A stretch of DNA of 64,000 nucleotides from Allolobophora icterica (lineage: Eukaryota > Annelida > Clitellata > Crassiclitellata > Lumbricidae): NCBI GenBank assembly GCA_963556255.1, contig OY744608.1, positions 28,433,028 through 28,497,027 on the forward strand, in the 5' to 3' direction. Positions 49,858 to 61,609 of the stretch are shown piece after piece. The position numbers and the translations under genes are program-made. Each line of letters starts with the position of its first letter. Position 1 is the stretch's first letter. The notes under the pieces were generated by a model. It searched no databases, was not told the origin of the DNA, and saw only the letters and a list, made by a program, of their open reading frames with translations.

Positions 49858-50755
49858 ATTTCCAGTCTTGTTGTCAAGACCTTAAACCTCAAGACCAAGA
49901 CCAAGACCTTGAACCTCAAGACCAAGACCAAGACCTTGAACCTCAAGACCAAGACCAAGACTTTGAACCTCGAGACCAAGACCAAGACCAAGACCTTGAA
50001 CCTCAAGACCAAGACCCAAAAAATCGAAATCAGGTCAAGACTTCTAAAATTGTCAAGTCGGAATATTCGCTATTTTAATGAAAACATGAGTCTTTTATTT
50101 TATTAAAGCAAATTAGGCCTAACTTTAAATGCAAACAGTTACTGCAGAGAAATCTGAATTTGTATTCAAAAGTCCTTCATGCAAACTATTATTCCAAATG
50201 TCTTTGTATTTTATAAAAACCAATTCGCTCAGAATTTTCTGACCAAGACGTGCCCGGTGGCCTCATAAAAATTTCGCCATGTGAAAAAATACGTTATGCA
50301 GGTGCTGAAGTCGCTGACACACACAGAAGCTTTTCAAGCACTGGATGTAAATGTACAGATAGTGAGTGCTTTTGAAATCTTCCCATGGTTTATCATACCG
50401 TCTGATACAGAATAACTGTTGCTGCTGCCAATGGGTGTTCCTGACCAACAAGACTTGTATCCATCCATAGATATTCGTCGTATGATGCAAGCAGGCTTGA
50501 TACAGAATTCTTGAGTTCTGTTAAATGACTGTTCATATTGACAGCCGGTCTTGGTCTTGGTCTTGCGAGACCAAGACCAAGACTTTGAACCTCAAGACCA
50601 AGACCAAGACCAAGACCTTGAACCTCAAGACCAAGACCAAGACCAAGACCTTGAACCTCAAGACCAAGACCAAGACCAAGACTTTTAAAAACGAACTCGA
50701 GTGCACTCGAGACCAAGACCTTGGTCTCGAGGACAACAAGACTGCCTATTTCCCA
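49858..50755. mobile_element. Fold-back element with internal 'CAAGACC' minisatellites
   Basis: The outer ends are inverted: cctatttccagtcttgttgtc on the left, and gacaacaagactgcctatttcc on the right. Inside each end lies a minisatellite of caagaccttgaacctcaaga units (49873..50025 and 50570..50685). Unlike the ends, both minisatellites run in the same orientation. The 500-bp centre is unique. No transposase is visible. Confidence 0.6.
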
Positions 50756-50984
50756 TCCCTTTTGGGTCTCCGCCTCGTGACCTCTATGAATATACTGAGT
50801 GCGTATACTGCATAACTGTTAGTTAATGGGTACAGGAAATAAACATAATTGAATTGAATTGAATTCACTGCTACAGAGGTTCACAGCTTCCATTCCGTAG
50901 ACCAAGAATGGCTTGCAATAACCAATAAGCACTAACAAGTTTATAATAACCTTTTATAATATTCATTCATTCATTCATTCGAAG

Positions 50985-51165
50985 ATTTATATAGCGCCTC
51001 TTCAAGGGAACTACTCAGAGGCGCTCCCGACACCAGCACGTTCATATAAGACAGTTTTAAGTTTTGCAAGAAATATGCCAGGGGTGACCCCAGGGCACAT
51101 GCGGAGCTCTAAGGGAAGTCTATTCCAGACTACCGGGCCCACCACTGAATATTGCATTTATTCTA
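50985..51165 (-). mobile_element. LINE (CR1/L2-like) 3' end
   Basis: The minus strand encodes GPVVWNRLPLELRMCPGV, then KLKTVLYERAGVGSASE and a stop, followed by GAGGCGCTATATAAATCTTC and a (gaat)n tail. It is the same lineage as the copy at 23683. Confidence 0.75.
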
Positions 51166-51298
51166 CTGATATTGTGCTATTGTGCTACTTTCGTCACTGC
51201 ACGCATATTGTTGCTGCAAAGCATGAGCGTTTGTCTTGTGCTAATGAAAGATAACTTACTTACTTACTTAGGCCTACATTGTATATAGCACGACGTAG

Positions 51299-51425
51299 TA
51301 ATAACCAAAGATGTTAATAGGCACCTATTAACATCTTTGGTAATAACCACTGATATGTATTAATAGTTACTATTAATAACTATCAATACATATCAGTGGT
51401 AATAACCATAGATATATATCTATGG
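51299..51425. repeat. Three consecutive hairpins separated by TAATAA
   Basis: Hairpin 1 (51305..51340) has perfect 17-bp arms, ccaaagatgttaatagg, around CA. Hairpin 2 (51347..51399) has arms of about 24 bp beginning ccactgatatgtatt. Hairpin 3 (51406..51425) is the perfect palindrome ccatagatatatatctatgg. Each is preceded by TAATAA, and each starts CCA and ends TGG. Confidence 0.9.
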
Positions 51426-51989
51426 TACTAACAGTAACGTAATTGTTTTAATAACCCGCTTTTGGTGTTTGCTTGTTGGTGACGTCATAGGTCTATGACG
51501 CTTCATTAGTGACGTAATTTAAGAAAATAATTATATATGCTAGTGATGAACGTTGTTATTGGTAAACTGCATATAGTTGTTTTAACTCGAGAATGCAATT
51601 ATATCAGTGTTTAAAAAAAATAGCGAATCTAAAAGACGCTGTGTGGGAATATACTTTGCTGGCGATATTGAAGGCCAAACGGCGTAAGCTAAGCAAATCA
51701 AAGCTGAAAATGTCCGGCGGGTCGATATGATGTCTGCATATTCATCTCTAGTCCAAACATCAAGCAAACCTCCTGAAACTCGAGAACGTTGATCATCTTT
51801 GTACTTCGGGCACACGCACGAAGAGGCTAGGCGAACATCAAGTGCTGTGGTAAGTCCTCGCTTTGCCCTAGACTGTGTGTAACGATGACTACCTACCTAC
51901 TAACACCGAAGAATGTTATATATATATATATAGGCGTGCATTTTCGTCTATACACGGAATTCTAAAACAAGACATTATAGTTCCGTGAA

Positions 51990-54900
51990 AGTCGTGAAAA
52001 TTTGAAAAGGCAAAGAGAAAGGCAATGAAGAAGGCAAAGCAGAAGGCAAATAAGGAAGGCAAAGTAGAAGGCAAAGAGGTAGGCAAAGAAGAATTTAAGT
52101 AAAACGGCAAAGAAGAAGACCAAGAGGAAAGCAAAGAAGAAGGCAAAGAGAAAGTCAAGAAAGAAGGCAAAGAGCAAGACAAAAAAGGCGAGGAAGAAGG
52201 TAAAGAAGAAGGTTGGTAGAAAAAGCAACGAAAATGTAAAAGAAAAAGCTACAGAGAAAGGCAATAAGGAAGGCAGAGAAGAAGGTAAGTAAAAAGGTAA
52301 AGAAGAAGGCAAAGAAGAAGGAAAAGACGAAGGCAAAGAAGAAGGCAAAGAAGGTAAGTAAAATGGCAAAGAAGAAAGCAAGAAAGAAGGCAAAAAAGAA
52401 GTCAAAGAAAGTAGAAGGAAAAAAGAAACAGGCAAAGAAGTAAAGGTAGGTAAAAACGGGTAACAGATGAAGGCAAAGAAGAAGACCAAGCAGAAGTCAA
52501 GGAGAAAGGCAAAGAAGAAGGTAAGTAAAAGTTATTGAAGAAGGGAAGAAGAAAGACGAGGAAGAATGCAAAGAAGATCAACACGGTAAGTAAAACGGAT
52601 AAGAAGAAGGCAAAAAGAAGGGAAAAAGAACTCAAAGAAAGTAGAAGGCAAAGATAAAAGCAAAGAAGAAGGTACAGAAGAAAGCAAAGAAGAAGGCTAA
52701 GAGAAAGTCAAAGAGAAAGACGAAGAAGGTAAGTAAAAGACAATAAAGAAGGCAAGGAAGAAAGACAAAGTAGAAGGTAAAGTAGAAAGCAAAGAAGGTA
52801 AGTAAAACGGCAAAGAAGAAGACAAAAAAGAGGGAAAAGAAGAACTCACAGAAAGTATAAGGCGAAGATAAAGGCAGAGAAAAAGGCAAAAAAGAAAGTT
52901 AAACGACAGAACAGAAGAAGGCTAAGAAGAAGGCCAGAAGGTCAAAGCGAAAGGCAAAGAAGAAGGTAAGTTAAAGGCGAAGAAGCAGGCAAAGAAAAAA
53001 GACAAGGAAGAAGGCAAAGAAAAAGAAAGGAGGTAAGTAAAACAGTAAAGAAGAAGGCAAAGAAGACGGCAAAGAAGAAGGCAAAAAGAATGCAAAGAAG
53101 AAAGCAAATAAGGTAAGTAAAATGGCAAAGAAGAAAGCAAGAAAGAACGCAAAGAAGAAGACACAGAAAGTAAAAGGCAAAGAAAAAGGCAGAGAAGAAA
53201 GGTAAGTAAAAACGGATACCAGAAGAAGGCAAAGAAGAAGACCAAGCAGAAGTCAAAGAGAAAGGGAAAGAACCAGGTAAGTAAAAGCCATTGATGAAGG
53301 CAAAGAAGAAGGACGAGGAAGAAGGCAAAGAAGAAAAAGAAGGTAAAAACCGGTAAAGAAGAAAGCAAACAAGAAGGCAAAGATAAAGAGAAGTCATCGA
53401 AAGTAGATGCAAAGATAACGGCAAAGAAGAAGTAACAGAAGGAAGCAAAGAAGAAGACCAAGCAGAAGTCAAAGAGAAAGGAGAAGAAGAAGGTAAGTAA
53501 GAGACAACGAAGAAGGCAAAAAAGGAAGACAAAGAAGAAGGCAAAAAAGAAAGCAAAAAAGGTAAGTAAAACGGCAAAGAAGAAAGCAAAAAAAGAAGGA
53601 AAGGAGGAACTCAAAGAAAGTTTAAGGCGAGGATAAAGGCATAGAAAAGGAAAAAAGGTAAGTTAAAAGCAGAACAGAAGAAGGCAAAGAAGAAGGTCAA
53701 AACGAAAGGCAAAGAAGAAGAAGGTAAGTAAAAGGCTAAGAAACAGGCAAAGAAGAAAGACAAGGAAGAAGGCAAAGAAGAAAAAAGGTAAGTCAAACGG
53801 TAAAGAAGAAGGCAAACAAGAAGGCAAAGAAAAGTCAAAGAAAGTAGAAGCAAAGATAAATGCAAAGAAGTAGGAACAGAAGAAGGCAAAGAAAAAGGTC
53901 AAGAAGAAGTCAAAGAGAAAGGCAAAGAAGAAGGCAAGTAAGAGGCAATAAAGAAGGCAAAGAAGAAAAACAAAGAAGAAGGCAAAGAAGAGAGCAAATA
54001 AGGTAAGTAAAACGGCAAAAAGAAGGCAAAACGATGGCAAAGAAGAAGTCGAAGAAAGTTGAAGAGAAAGACGAGGAAGAAGTTAAAGAAGAAAGCAAGA
54101 AAGGTAAGTAGAACGGCAAAGAAGAAGGCAGAGAAGAAGTCAAAGAGTACAAGGCAAAGATAAAGGCAAAGAAAAAGGCAGAAAGAAGGTAAATAAAAAG
54201 GTAGAACAAAAGAAGTCAAAGAAGAAGGCCAAGAAGAAGTCGAAGCGAAAGCAAAGAAGAAGGTAAGTAAAAGGCAGAGAAGCAGGCAAAGCAGAAAGAC
54301 AAGGACGAAGACAAAGAAGAGAAAAAGAAAGTAAGTAAAGCGACAAAGAAGAAGGTAGATGAAAAAGCTAAGAGAAGTAAACAAAGTAGAAGACAAAGAT
54401 AATTGCAAAGAAGTAGGAACAGAAGAAGGCAAAGAAGTAGGTCAAGAAGAAGTAAAAGAGAAAGGCAAAGAAGAAGGTAAGTAAAAGACAATGAAGAAAG
54501 CAAAGGAGAAAGACAAAGACGTAGGCAAAGAAGAAAGCAAAGTTGGTAAGTAAAACGGAAAAGAAGAAGACAAAAGAGAAGGCAAAGAAGAAGTGGAAGA
54601 AAGTTGAAGGGAACAATAAAGGCAAAGATGAAAAACAACGAAGAAGGCAAAGAAGAAAGCAGTGAAGGTAAGTAAAACGGTAAGGAAGAAGGAAAAAAGA
54701 AGGAAAAGAAGAAGTCAAAGAGTACAAGGCAAAGATAAAGAAAGAGAAAAATCAGAAAAGAAAGGTAAGTAAAAAGGTATACCAGAAGAAGGCAATGAAG
54801 AAGGCCAAGAAGAAGTCAACGTGAAAGGCAAAAAAGAAGGTATGTAAAAGGCAAAGAAGACGGCAAAGAAGAAAAACAAGAAGGTAAGTAAAACAGCAAA

Positions 54901-55955
54901 GAAGAAGGCAAAAAAGCAAAGAAAAGTCAAAGAAAGTAGCAAGACAAAGGCAGAGAAGAAAGAACAGTAGAAGGCAAAAAAGAAGGTCAAGAATAAGTCA
55001 AAGAGAAAGGTTAAGAAGAAGGTAAGTAAAAGGCAAAGAGGAAGGGATAGAACAAAAACAAAGAAAAAGGAAAAGACGAAAGCAAAGAAGGTAAGTAAAA
55101 TGGCAAAGAAGAAGGCAAAAAAGAAGGCAAAGAAGAAGTCAAAGAAAGTTGATGAAGAATGCAAGTAGGCAAAGAAAGGCAAATAAGAAGTCAGAGAGAA
55201 AGGCCAAGAAGAAAGCAAAGAAGAAGTTGAGTAAAAAGGTAAAGAAGAAGGCAAAAGACGAAGAAGTAAGCAAAAAAGGCGGCGAAGAAGGCAAACAAGA
55301 AGGCAAGAGGAAGGCAAACATACAGGCAAAGAAGAAAAGGAAGAAGAAGGCAATGAAAGTAAGCAAAACGGCAAAGAAGGAGGCAAAAAAGGAACAAGTC
55401 GAAGTGGAAGGCAAAGAGAAAGGCAAAGAATAGGAAAAGATAAAAGGTAATTAAAAAGGTAAAGAAGAAGAAAAAGAAAAGGCAAAGAAGAAGTAATAGA
55501 AGAAAGCAAAGAAGTAGAAGATGGTCACTAAAGAAGCAATGAAGAAGGCAAAGACGAAAGCAGGGATGATGGTACAGCACAAGGCAAAGAGGAAGGCAAA
55601 AAAGAAGGCAAAGAGAAAGACAAGGAAGAAGGCACAAGGCAAGACAACGAAGAAGGCAAAGAAGAAAGTAATTTAAACAGCAGAGGAGAAGGCAAAGAAG
55701 GAGGTATGTAAAAAGGCAAATACGAAGGCAAAGATAAGAGAAAGGAAAAATTAAGAAGGCAAACAGAAGAGCAAATACGAGGGCCAAGAAGAACGCAAAG
55801 AAGAAGGTGAGTAAAAGTCAACGAAGTAGGCAAAGTGAAAGACAAATAAGAAGGCGAAGAAGAAGGTAAGTTAAAAGGCAAAGAAGAAGGCAAATAAGAA
55901 GGCAAAGCAGAAAATAAGAAGACAAAAAGAAAGGTAAAGAAGGCAAAGAGAAAGG
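51990..55955. repeat. 4-kb purine-rich tandem array (GGCAAAGAAGAA)n
   Basis: The basic unit is 12 bp, ggcaaagaagaa, and its variants fill nearly 4 kb with A/G on the plus strand. A second-level motif, aaggtaagtaaaa(c/t)ggcaa, recurs about every 60-200 bp (for example 52286, 52353, 52531, 53110, 53560, 54476, 55020), roughly 28 times. Lys/Glu frames on plus and Phe/Leu/Ser frames on minus (up to 264 codons) are by-products of the repeat; none begins with a plausible start or carries a domain. Confidence 0.9.
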
Positions 55956-56084
55956 TAGCGTCTATATGTTAATGCTAAAACTAGACACTGTTAATGAATA
56001 TTTTCAGAACGGTCTCGCGGACCCCCGCCATATTTCTTGCGGACCCCTGTTGGTCCGCGGACAACAGTTTGAAAAGCCCTGGTC

Positions 56085-56242
56085 TATATACACGAAGAAA
56101 GGCGGAGACTGCGTTATCTGGGAAGGCACAATGATAAAATATTGATTGGCATTGTTTAAAAACTGAGGGGTACGGTACCCCAGTCCAAAAAGTGGGAGGT
56201 GCGAGTTCCTCTCGTACCCCTCCCCAAATTACGCCTATGCTG
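56085..56242. mobile_element. hAT-type MITE, GGGGCGTAAC family, left end lost
   Basis: Shares atacacgaag, aaggcggagactgcg, aaaatattgattggcattg and the right end CAAATTACGCCTATG with the copies at 44412 and 62942. On its left it abuts another transposon-like end (gtccgcggacaacag...aaaagccctgg). Confidence 0.6.
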
Positions 56243-56659
56243 GTTGCCAAAGAAGCTGGTTGCTTAGGATGCGGGTTGCTAAGAAGGCTGGTTGTTAACG
56301 ATGATTGTTAAGAAGAAAGTGTATCCCGTTACAGCAACGTAGAGTATAAAACACTTAAATCCATAAAACTGGGAAAGTTTCGTCCAGTAAGAAGAAAAAA
56401 AAACAAGAAGAAGAAGAAGAAGAAGCAGCAGCAGACATCAAACAATTTTTATTTGTTCTTATGTCGAATTAACTACATCACAGACCTTCGTGGATATGGA
56501 ACTAAATGTATGCAGTTTATCATAAGTTAACAATATCTAGGAGCATTTTGACACATCAAAAAAATTAAGTAATTTTCTATTCTGGTTATAAGTGCAGCGA
56601 CTCTGTCGTTGTAAACGCGTAGGCCTACGTATGCTCGTTAACCAAAGTAAAAGAAAAGT

Positions 56660-56960
56660 AAGTAAGTAAAGTAGTCCATGCCCGCGTGGGACGTAGGTGA
56701 GACGCTCATCTCCTTTTCTAAGCCCTTGAGCCGTCAATGGACGAATCCCAAGGTCCTGGACACGGGGCCAGTGATATCACAGGACTTGCCGTTTACTTCC
56801 CAGCTTACGCCGGTACCAAATTATACTGCTTGGTGACAGAGGCAGGGTACGTGTGCGCAAGCAACTTGCCCAAGGTCGTTGCACGGAGTCGAACCGGCGA
56901 CCGCATGCATGATCATTGACCAAACGCGTTACCGATACTCCACCGTGCCGCACCGTTAAC
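56660..56960 (-). mobile_element. tRNA-derived SINE
   Basis: On the minus strand it reads ggcacggtggagtatcggta, then acgcgtttggtcaatgatc, then gccggttcgactccgtgca. The A and B boxes (tggagtatcggtaac and ggttcgactcc) are well formed. It differs in body from the SINE at 12021. Confidence 0.65.
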
Positions 56961-57601
56961 CAAAAGATGCATATAATTGTTTTTTTGTGGCCATCATCAT
57001 CGTCGTCCACGTCGTTATCATTGTGCAGGAGAAAGAAAAACGTTCAAAAGATTTCATGTCTATGCAATGTAAACCTATACTATCATATATACATGTATAT
57101 ATTATATATCTTTTACATAGTTTCCCAGATCTGTGTGTCCTACGATAAACGCTGTGGAATGTATGGAATGTGACTGATGGTCTGCCCCCCCTTCATGCCT
57201 CCCTGCCGGTATCACTCCCTCATTATGGCACACGATCTGACGGGAGGTTTAGGAGGGAGGAGCAAATACTGACGAGGAGAAGACTGATTAGCCTAAGCAT
57301 CGATTGGTCACGTGCAATACAGGGCAAATACTCTATTGTTCGATCTAGGGCGGGATGGATGCAGAGATAGGCTTACTAACCGCTGTTTGTCTGTCTATCA
57401 ATCTGTCTGACTCGCAATGTGACTTATAATCAAGCATTCCAATAAACAAATTCTTTTCTCCCTACCAATTCATTCATTTTCTTTTTCAACCAGTCATATA
57501 TGACGGGCAAATACTCTAGTATATATAGAGCACTTGGATACACGTGTACAATTGTACATGATGCCTCCAGCAAGGAGATTCTTACGTAGCTTTATGACCA
57601 C

Positions 57602-60600
57602 TTATATTTCGCAAAGGGGAAAGGATAACCTGCCGCATCCGAAATCATTCCAGGCGTGACCCATACATGACGCAATATGAACACAGGCCTCTTCTTCGAA
57701 GCAGTTCGGTTGAGCCGATGCCCAGTTAGTATAGTTGAAAGGTATTTCGATCCCATTCAGTGTTTTCCAGACGAAGGGATCGTCACATCGACGTTGACCT
57801 CTCTTCTGTGCACCAATCCACACTCCATATGCATGCGTGCACCATTTAATTAGCTCGGAAGATCTTAGGTTCGTTTCTAGAACAGCCACAATGAAGTTGT
57901 TTTTCATCAACTTAAAAATTGTTAGGGCCTACTGTAATTAGTGACTTCCAGTTATGGGCTTTAAACTAATTTGTTTAGTTAAACTAAAACTTTTCTCCAA
58001 CAAAATAAAGTTTAACAAAAGTTGGCAACTAACTTTGGAAATTAGTTAACTAAACTAAAAAAAAAGTAGTTCAACTTTTTCCAACTTTTTTCCAACTTTT
58101 TACGACAAAACTTTTCACAATAACAGAGGTAAGTGAACTGTAATATTGCAGAGCATCAATGACAATTTCACCTTCAAACTATGCAATGTGTACTGTTCTA
58201 GCATACAGTTATAGGCGTACTGTAAGTAGTGTATGAATTTGAAAACACAGGCTGTTAATGCTAAGTAAACGTCGTCTTGAGTTGTTGACAGTGTTCAATG
58301 TTCCTTGTGGAAAAATAGTTGCATATTGCTGATTTTTTAGTTAAACTTTTTAGTTAGCAACTAATTTTTTTTAGTTAAACTATGGTTTTAACTAAACTAT
58401 TTTATTAGTTAAACTTCATCCTTAACTAAAAAATTTTAGTTAAACTAAAAGTTAGCAACTTTTTAGTTAACTATTGCCCATCATTAGTGACTTCTATCAC
58501 ACCGGTGATCACAATCAGTGCTCAAGGTCGCAACCGGTAGGCCTATAGTGCAACCAAGCCGTAAACAAGTCAAATAATAATTTGTTTAAACCGTCATTCG
58601 TATAGGCCTACGCTTTCGTTTTCCTTATTTGAATAGCTTCACTTCTTCCTTTGTTCATCTAGCCCCGCGTCTCGACATTTTGACGCTTAGTGATCCACTC
58701 ACTTTAAGAGCGTCACCTTGCAACGCGATCAGCTATCAAACCTTTGAGATATGACTGTTAATTGGGACTTTAATTCACGTATATACATTTAAATTCTTAA
58801 CATATTTGTGATCCATCTGTACTAAATACGTTCATGCTAGATCCTCACATAGTCAAGCATTCATATAACTATAGCCTACTTATAGTATTACTATCTTCAT
58901 GTAAATTGTGAACGCAGGTATCATAACTATTGCTTACCGTTGAACTGCGATTGAAGGTATACGACAACGGCATCTCTCTTCTCTTGGCTTGTAATTGCAG
59001 CTAAGTGCCCTCCTGGCGTAATTTCTTGACATCTTCTGGTAGCATTATCCCAGGTCATTTCTTCAGATATGACTTTGTAGCAGCTACCTACTACCGGTAG
59101 GTATTCGAATCCAAAAGGACAAGCTGCAAGAAAAGCATTTTAAAACGCAACATAGTACAAACTACAGTTGTCCGAAGATATTACATGACCGTAGCGTGAC
59201 TGACAGAAATTGTTGAAATTCATATTTCTGCAACATGAAGATTATAAGTATGTTTGTAGTCTCTGCGGTTGAGTTATTAGCATCATCCATAAATTTGTTA
59301 TCTTCTCTTAATGGAAATTGAAAGCCCATAAGAAGACTAGAGTATCTGCCAGTCATATATGACAGATTGTCTCTGTTTCGCGAACGCGACAATGCAACGT
59401 GACTCTGGCCACGTCGGTTAGGCCGGTTAGCAGGGCCCTTGGTTGTGCCTGCATTCGCCTGATGCACGCCTTAGACAGCCTAAGTTACATTCCACAGCGC
59501 AACCCGTGTCACTGCATCTGCCCGTGCGCCTGATTTGGGCTCGCCCGATAATAGCCCGTGCGCATGGATAGGACTCGCCCGATGCACATTCCACACGTGC
59601 CATTAGCGTTTGCAGATGGACACACTCTTTTTGGAAATTATTATGATAGATAACAGGATCTTGATTCGCTCTTACTCTGCCGTCCCGCGGCTCCCTTTTC
59701 GTGTCTTATGTCCTTCTCTCGCCAACAGCCGTCAGCGTTGAAAGGGCGTTGTAGATAAGAGATACAATTTTTAATGAATGCGCTGAGGGACTATTAGCCA
59801 ATGATATGATTTCAGAACAGAGGTCATATATATGTGGTGGTGTTTTGGGGAGTTTTGGTAACCGCGTGGGATAGAGCATTCTGGACTGTTTGCAGGCGTT
59901 TTATTTGAGAAGAATCGATGTTGTAGAAAACAGAATTCGAGTAGTCGAGCTTTGAATTTACAATTTAGGTGGCTATTGTGCAGGGGTCTTTTAATCAACT
60001 ATTGGGCGCTGTCGACGAAGGTCACGAATGTGCATGTAGCAGGTGCGAGATAGCTGGATGATGTGGTCGGCAATGGTAAGGTTTTTTCATCGAAGACGAT
60101 TCCAAGATTGCTGGCAGAAGAAGAGTAAGGCACGGGAAAAGTGAGATCTGTTGAAGAAAGGTCGAACGGATGGGTCAATTTGCTTAATTGCTCGCGGAAA
60201 CCAATGATGAGGAATTCTGTTTTTGAATGGTTTAGGCATAAGAGGTTGGCGATCATGCAGACTGATAGCTGGGTTATGGTGTTCCGTAGATGATTTAGTG
60301 CATCTAGAAGAGAATGAGTGTAGAAAGATAATTATGATTAGTTGTGTATATATATCGTCAGCGTAGAGGTGAAGATCAACAGACTAGAGGATGAGGAAAT
60401 GTTTACTGAGTGGAAGGTCTAAAGAATGAACAGTAGAGGACCGAGAACAGAACCTTGAGGAACACCGCAGGCGAGGGTCTGCAGGATAGAAGAGTAACCC
60501 TGCAGCGTCATTAACAGTGAAAGAACGTGAGGAAATGTACGACTTTATCCATGATAGGGCAGTACCAGAGATTCCAAATACAGAGGAAAGGCGTTTAGTA

Positions 60601-61605
60601 AGGATAGCATAGTCTATTGTATCGAATTAATTGCATGTAATTGCAATTATAATTGAATTACATTTGCAATGTAATTGATGCAACACTGGTTAAAGGTGGG
60701 GTTCCTGTCCCCCTTGACCCATCGGGATCGCTGCCCATGTTTGTATTTAGTCTACGTGTGCAAAACTGTAAGTCAGTGCTTCAAATAAGTCTCTTTTTTC
60801 CTTTGTTTACCCCTTTCTTTTTCCTCCTTTTCTTTTTTACATTTTTCCCAAAAAAATCAGGGGCGCAAATACCCCCTTGCCTCCCCAAATGACGTCCCTG
60901 GTCCTCCATCCTCCTAATGCTCCTGTGTCTATTACCCCGGGCTTTCCACCTACAACTGACGTCTCACCTTTTCAAGTACTCCAATCCTGACTCATCTGAT
61001 CTTCCGTCTTCAAATTCTTCTCGCCCCAAACGACACCCGCGCCTTAACAGCTGCTCTGCCTCCTTTCTTGACCTGACCTTATGGTTACCGGACTCGGACT
61101 TCCTCTGGGCTACTCTTTGGAAAACCCGGCTTGTGCCCTGCGCTTTTGGCCTTCTAGTGGTGATTTATAAGTTTGGAGATTACAGATTACGATTACGATG
61201 TTGAATAATGTTTGCTAGACAACATAAATTTTAGTCAGAAGATCAAGTGAAAGTTAATAACAAACCATTTCCAGACCGATTTTGTTGCGCGTTTTGTCGA
61301 ATTTCTTTAATTTCCGACTTCATCTCCTGTATAGCCTTATTTACGTTGCCACGCTGTTCACGCATTGATGGGCGAATATTTTCAATTTCCGACTTCATCT
61401 CCTGTATTTTCATCTCCTGCTTTTCAACGCGGACTGCAGTTTGTTGTAGGTTCATCAACAGTTGACGAATAGACTTCATCTCAGACTTCATATCGTCCAA
61501 CAAGTCCAACTCGTATATAACCTCATTTCTGTTTGAAATGGTCGACTGGGAACTGGCAACAACTACACAGTTCATCAAAAGTAGGCCGACAAGTTTGACG
61601 TCCAT
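57602..61605 (-). CDS. Secreted coiled-coil C-type lectin, three exons
   Basis: Exons 61266..61605, 58938..59123 and 57602..57876 join in phase to give a complete 266-residue protein. Exon 1 encodes a signal peptide (MDVKLVGLLLMNCVVVASS) and a helix of heptads (DMKSEMKSIRQLLMNLQQ, then two EMKSEI repeats), likely a trimerising coiled coil. Exon 2 starts the lectin domain: ACPFGFEYL, GSCYKVISEEMTWDNATRRC, GGHLAAITSQEK. Exon 3 has YGVWIGAQKRG, NYTNWASAQPN, CVHIASCMGH, WNDFGC and FPLCEI. The long-loop calcium/sugar motif is QPN, between mannose-type EPN and galactose-type QPD; WND, the second calcium motif, is intact. So calcium-dependent sugar binding is plausible, with an unclear preference. 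The layout resembles secreted collectin-like lectins of innate immunity. A MITE occupies intron 2. Confidence 0.88.
57949..58486. mobile_element. hAT-type MITE (TTAGTTAAACT family), copy 2
   Basis: It begins CAGTTATGGGCTTTAAACT and ends near TATTGCCCATCATTA. GTGACTTC flanks both sides exactly (57941..57948 and 58487..58494). It is clearly similar to 18652..19184 throughout, with decayed tips. It lies in the intron between lectin exons 2 and 3. Confidence 0.8.
59130..59770. other. Intronic DNA, no gene seen
   Basis: Part of the first lectin intron. Repeated 'gcccgtgcgc' and 'ctcgcccgatgcac' phrases at 59515..59600 hint at a short imperfect duplication. I found no exon. Confidence 0.4.
59771..60650 (-). 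mobile_element. LINE (CR1-like) reverse-transcriptase remnant
   Basis: Minus-strand frames give YDTIDYAILTKRLSSVFGIS, SWIKSYISSRSFTVND, then DLHLYADDIY with the catalytic YADD box, then CLNHSKTEFLIIGFREQLS and SSASNLGIVFDEK. The order is that of a CR1/jockey-type polymerase domain. It is frameshifted, lies in the first lectin intron and is the longest LINE remnant in the window. Confidence 0.75.
60690..60740. mobile_element. Right-end scrap of the CAGTGGCGGCGATC MITE family
   Basis: Contains taaaggtggggttcctgtcc and gggatcgctgcccatg, matching the right end of the copies at 4417 and 26864. The left part is missing. Confidence 0.5.
60905..61200 (+). mobile_element. Degenerate LINE 3' end
   Basis: A plus-strand region with decayed C-terminal reverse-transcriptase text (LTSHLFKYSNPDSSDLPS) and a gattacgattacga tail. 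It has the same layout as 9240..9500. Confidence 0.45.
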
Positions 61606-61609
61606 TGTG

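Noticed and set aside
51916..55905. Long Phe/Leu/Ser frames that look like multi-pass membrane proteins, and Lys-rich frames on the other strand
   Set aside because: They follow the 12-bp purine repeat exactly in several frames at once. Real genes would favour one frame.
51990..55955. CRISPR-like array
   Set aside because: This is an animal genome; the units are contiguous, with no unique spacers of constant length.
56697..56955. A true tRNA gene
   Set aside because: A and B boxes are present, but the sequence does not fold into a full cloverleaf by eye and is followed by a SINE body.
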